Shown: in pieces, positions 6,385 to 9,202 of the stretch
Layout of the letters: every line of letters starts with the position of its first letter
How positions within the stretch are numbered: the first letter of the stretch is position 1
From: Muribaculaceae bacterium
GTDB taxonomy: Bacteria > Bacteroidota > Bacteroidia > Bacteroidales > Muribaculaceae
DNA length: 9,202 nucleotides
NCBI GenBank assembly: GCA_016302215.1
Contig: JAEDNZ010000071.1
Location: 1-9,202 of the forward strand
Direction: 5' to 3'
The notes under the pieces: model-generated
The model's database searches: none
The model's input: only the letters and a program-made list of their open reading frames with translations
Told to the model about the DNA's origin: nothing
Program-made: the position numbers and the translations under genes

Positions 6385-8157
6385 ATGAAAATAAATAAAT
6401 TAGCCTACGCAATAAGCTGTGGCGCTATAATCGCTCTTACATCATGTAGCGATGATTTTCTGGAGAACAAGCCGCAAGGCAGCCTCTCTGATGGCGTGAT
6501 GAACTCCACGGAGTCGGTAGAGCTGTTGGTCAACTCAGCCTATGCCGGACTAAGCGGCTTCACCAACGAGCAAGGCGACCCGTGGGTGCGCCCGACGAGC
6601 AACTGGAGCTATGGCGAGGTACGCGCCGACAATGCCTACAAGGGCGGCGGCGGCGAGGGCGACATCTGGGATTTCCACGCCATGGAGACCTTCCAGGTGC
6701 AGTCAAACAACGGCAACCTTGATGGCAAATGGTTTAACCTGTACAGCCTCATCTCTCGCTGTAACGCAGCGCTGCGCGTGCTGAATAATGCCGATGAGGC
6801 CGAGGTGCCCGTCAAGGCCTCGCGTATCGCTGAGATGAAAGTGCTGCGCGCACACTTCTACTTTGAGCTGTCGCGCCTCTTCAACAAGGTGCCTTACTTT
6901 GATGAGAACCTTGAGACAGCTGAGTATGTCAATGTCAGGAATGATGAATATACGCGCGACCAGCTGCTCGGTATGATAGCCGGCCAGCTGCTTGAAGCCG
7001 CCGAGGTGCTGCCCGAGCGCCAGGCCGAGGTGGGCCGCATCAATAAGAACATAGCTCTGGCCTATGCCGCCAAGGTAAAGCTCTATCAAGCTTATGAGCA
7101 AGATGAGCAGACTCATGCCGTGGTAAATATCAACGCCGACCGCCTGCGCGAGGTGGTGTCGCTGATAGACCAAGTCCAGGGCTACGACCTGCTCGATGAT
7201 TTCCAGAAATTGGACCTTGTGGAGTATGAGAATGGTGTAGAGTCAGTATTTGCTATCCAGTACTCTATGAACGATGGGTCAGAGAGCGCAGGCCGTGTGA
7301 ACTGGAGCAACCTCCTCAACTCTCCCGGCGGCAACAGCCCCTACCATGGAGATGGCTTCTTCTTGCCGTCGCAGGACCTTATCAATGCCTATCAGACCGA
7401 CGAGAATGGTCTGCCGGTGTTTGACTATCAGTCCAAGCCCGACTATTCGGTGGTGGATTTCGTTGATGACAACACCCAGACGCTGAGCAATATAGATGCC
7501 AACGTTGACCCGCGCCTGGACTTTGTGGTGGGCCGCCCGACAATCACGTTCAAGACGTATAAGGACACGCCGTGCCAGTCATGGGTAAGAGATAGAGGCA
7601 CCTATGGCCACAACTGCGCTAAGCGTTTCTGGGTGTCGCCGGAGTCGTCTGATATGTTCCAGGGCTGGCCGTGGGGCGCATCCCAGCTCAATTGGCAAAT
7701 CATCAGATATGCCGACCTGCTGCTCTACAAGGCTGAGGCTCTGATAGAGCTGGGTCAAGATCTCGATGTGGCTCGCAACCTGATCAACCGCGTAAGACAA
7801 CGCGCCATGGATAGCGAGTATGTAAGAGACTTCTATGACAACACCAAGTATGCCGCCAACTACAAAATCGGTCTCTATCCGGCTGCCGGATGGAATCAGG
7901 AATATGCTCGCAAGGCCTTGCGCACCGAGATGCGCTTGGAGAAGGCCCTTGAGGGCGAGCGCTTCTTTGACCTGGTGCGTTGGGGCATCGCCAAAGATGT
8001 GATGACGAAATACTTTGCAGCCGAAAAAGATAACAGGATATACTACGATGGTGCCGTGTTTGATGCCGGCGAGGAGTACTATCCGATCCCTGTCAATCAG
8101 TACAATTTCTCACAAGGTCATTATACCCAAAATCCGGGATATCCATCTTTTAATTAA
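6385..8157 (+). CDS. SusD/RagB-family glycan-binding surface lipoprotein
   Basis: This 590-residue lipoprotein is the partner of the SusC-like transporter. SusD proteins cap the SusC barrel at the cell surface and help capture the glycan. The signal peptide ends in the lipobox LTSC with acylation Cys21, followed by SDD, an acidic stretch of the kind associated with surface export of Bacteroidota lipoproteins. The helical TPR-like scaffold is visible at EMKVLRAHFYFELSRLF (150-166) and RYADLLLYKAEALIEL (441-456). Other family marks are WSYGEVRADNAYKGG (74-88), ERFFDLVRWG (525-534), YYPIP (565-569) and QNPGY (582-586) at the C terminus. It starts 33 bases after the susC stop with no terminator or promoter between, so the two form an operon. 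Length and domain order are normal. The bound sugar cannot be named from this sequence. Confidence 0.96.
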   Translation: MKINKLAYAISCGAIIALTSCSDDFLENKPQGSLSDGVMNSTESVELLVNSAYAGLSGFTNEQGDPWVRPTSNWSYGEVRADNAYKGGGGEGDIWDFHAMETFQVQSNNGNLDGKWFNLYSLISRCNAALRVLNNADEAEVPVKASRIAEMKVLRAHFYFELSRLFNKVPYFDENLETAEYVNVRNDEYTRDQLLGMIAGQLLEAAEVLPERQAEVGRINKNIALAYAAKVKLYQAYEQDEQTHAVVNINADRLREVVSLIDQVQGYDLLDDFQKLDLVEYENGVESVFAIQYSMNDGSESAGRVNWSNLLNSPGGNSPYHGDGFFLPSQDLINAYQTDENGLPVFDYQSKPDYSVVDFVDDNTQTLSNIDANVDPRLDFVVGRPTITFKTYKDTPCQSWVRDRGTYGHNCAKRFWVSPESSDMFQGWPWGASQLNWQIIRYADLLLYKAEALIELGQDLDVARNLINRVRQRAMDSEYVRDFYDNTKYAANYKIGLYPAAGWNQEYARKALRTEMRLEKALEGERFFDLVRWGIAKDVMTKYFAAEKDNRIYYDGAVFDAGEEYYPIPVNQYNFSQGHYTQNPGYPSFN

Positions 8158-8207
8158 TTAAAAAATAGGTACAATTTTCAATTAGGTTATTAAAGATGGC
8201 TGAGCGA

Positions 8208-8251
8208 GAGGCTGTGTCGTAATGTGTTACGGCGCAGCCTCCCCATTTTTT
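8208..8251 (+). terminator. Strong rho-independent terminator of the susC-susD operon
   Basis: A 15-base-pair stem (8208-8222 with 8227-8241), including two G-U pairs and no mismatch, closes on a 4-base TGTG loop. It is followed by CCCA and six T (8246-8251). It lies 50 bases after the SusD stop and should end the operon transcript, separating it from the DUF1349 gene. Confidence 0.9.
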
Positions 8252-8289
8252 ATTCAGCGAAGGTGGTATTAAAATAGCTTAAATCGCGG

Positions 8290-8317
8290 TTTGTGGCTGA
8301 GGAAATATATAACTTTG
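8290..8317 (+). promoter_or_regulatory. Bacteroidota-type promoter of the DUF1349 gene
   Basis: The -7 box TAACTTTG lies at 8310-8317, and a TTTG at 8290-8293 is a plausible -33 box with 16 bases between. The start would be near 8324, about 27 bases before the ATG at 8351. Unlike the susC promoter it has both boxes and no nearby copy of the dyad, which suggests expression independent of the HTCS. Confidence 0.6.
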
Positions 8318-8350
8318 CAAGAAATAAGCTGACAGCATAGATTATAGACG

Positions 8351-9061
8351 ATGAAAACTCCAATTATAGCATTAGCATTACTGATGGTAGTCACATCGTG
8401 TGGTAATGCAGACAAAAACCGGCAAGATGCCGCAGACCCTCAAAATCACAAGGTAATGACACTGAATATCGGCGATTTCAAATGGACCCGCGAGCCCGGC
8501 AGCTGTACCATCAATGGCGACACTGTCACGGTGGTCACCAAGCCTCACACCGACTTGTGGCAGCGCACATACTATCACTTTCGCAACGACAACGCCCCGG
8601 TGTTTCAGATGGAGACCGATGAGCCCTACTTCAGCTTTGTCGTGAAGACGGATTTCAGCGATAGCCATCACCGGTTTGACCAATGCGGGGTGGTTATGTA
8701 TCTCGATAGCGACAATTGGCTGAAAGCCAGCGTGGAATATGAGAACAGCGAGTATCAGCATTTGGGCAGCGTAGTCACCAACGGCGGCTATTCCGACTGG
8801 GCTACCACTGCCATAGATGCATCGGTTAAGACGATGTGGTATAGGCTCTCGCGCCGCGAAGATGACTTTTGTATAGAGTGCTCGGCAGACGGCCGGCAGT
8901 TTTCGCAGATGCGAGTATGCCATCTAAGCAAGGGCGGCGGAAAGATACAATTTGGCATCTACGCATGTTCACCCGAGGAGTCCACGTTTAAGGCCGTGTT
9001 TACGGATATGCAGCTCACCGAGTGTGCGTGGAAAGCTCACGATGGTCAGCAGCCCGACTAA
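8351..9061 (+). CDS. DUF1349 family lipoprotein (concanavalin A-like fold)
   Basis: This 236-residue protein has a lipoprotein signal peptide (lipobox VTSC, Cys17) followed by a polar linker (about 18-38). The rest (about 40-222) matches the DUF1349/COG3506 family by pattern: FKWTREPG (43-50), TDLWQRTYY (67-75), FDQCGVVMYLDSDNWLKASVEY (from 109), then SVVTNGGYSDW (140-150) and the late FGIYACSP (201-208). That family is predicted to have the lectin/glucanase-like jelly-roll fold and includes yeast Ree1-type proteins, but no enzymatic role is established and I see no catalytic pair to propose. The N-terminal lipid anchor places it in the cell envelope. The family motif usually written DQAG reads DQCG here. 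It follows the susC-susD operon but has its own promoter, and a strong terminator lies between. A carbohydrate-binding or accessory role in the same locus is a guess from position only. Confidence 0.85.
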   Translation: MKTPIIALALLMVVTSCGNADKNRQDAADPQNHKVMTLNIGDFKWTREPGSCTINGDTVTVVTKPHTDLWQRTYYHFRNDNAPVFQMETDEPYFSFVVKTDFSDSHHRFDQCGVVMYLDSDNWLKASVEYENSEYQHLGSVVTNGGYSDWATTAIDASVKTMWYRLSRREDDFCIECSADGRQFSQMRVCHLSKGGGKIQFGIYACSPEESTFKAVFTDMQLTECAWKAHDGQQPD

Positions 9062-9070
9062 AACCGGGCT
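9051..9070 (+). terminator. Short hairpin over the DUF1349 stop codon, possible terminator
   Basis: AGCCCG (9051-9056) and CGGGCT (9065-9070) form a 6-base-pair stem around an 8-base loop that contains the TAA stop, followed by TCTTTG. The T-run is short and interrupted, so termination here is uncertain. A second pair, TGCCGG (9075-9080) with CCGGCA (9105-9110), follows. No gene is convincing between 9062 and the window end. Confidence 0.35.
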
Positions 9071-9202
9071 TCTTTGCCGGGGAGGTATCCGAGTACTGAC
9101 GTTTCCGGCAGGCTCAAGCGCCTAAATCATGGTGCTTAATGGCAAACCGGGCAATAAATGGGGTGAAGTTGCGTTAATGGATATAGGCGGGGTGTGCTCT
9201 GC

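Noticed and set aside
8148..8163. 16-base AT-only palindrome over the SusD stop codon
   Set aside because: It is a simple TTAA-rich sequence in an AT-rich 3' end, and the real terminator is the GC-rich stem at 8208-8241.

Overview
The window looks like a piece of a Bacteroidota (Bacteroidales) chromosome. Three things support this: a SusC/SusD outer-membrane uptake pair, a one-protein hybrid two-component regulator of the type that controls polysaccharide utilization loci (PULs), and TAnnTTTG -7 promoter boxes in place of E. coli-type promoters. Moderate GC in the genes with AT-rich regulatory gaps would fit a gut lineage such as Muribaculaceae, but that family assignment is an inference. All four genes read on the + strand.

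Layout. 1-160: AT-rich leader with a good -33/-7 promoter. 161-2911: hybrid two-component system (HTCS) protein with an RbsB/BT1754-like sugar-binding sensor domain, one transmembrane helix, histidine kinase, receiver and AraC-type DNA-binding domain. 2912-3291: a 380-base gap. Its left half is a GC-rich, fold-back segment and its right half is an AT-rich regulatory region with a large interrupted inverted repeat just upstream of a -7 box that has no recognisable -33 box. 3292-6351: SusC-like TonB-dependent transporter. 6385-8157: SusD-like lipoprotein, 33 bases behind it in the same operon. 8208-8251: strong rho-independent terminator. 8290-8317: complete promoter for 8351-9061, a DUF1349 (concanavalin A-like) lipoprotein. 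9062-9202: tail with no convincing gene.

Inferred circuit: the HTCS binds a small sugar in the periplasm, phosphorylates its own receiver, and its AraC-type domain activates the susC-susD operon, probably through the dyad at 3154-3212. SusC and SusD form an outer-membrane importer for an oligosaccharide. There is no glycoside hydrolase, lyase, sulfatase or sugar kinase in the window, so the substrate cannot be named. The enzymes may lie downstream or elsewhere, or this may be a CAZyme-poor locus. The DUF1349 lipoprotein sits next door but is transcriptionally separated by the terminator and its own promoter.

Nothing here clearly amounts to an unknown system. The points most worth a second look are the dyad operator candidate, the GC-rich segment with two competing pairings and a possible antisense promoter, the kinase that carries both a lipobox and a transmembrane helix, and the uncharacterised DUF1349 lipoprotein.
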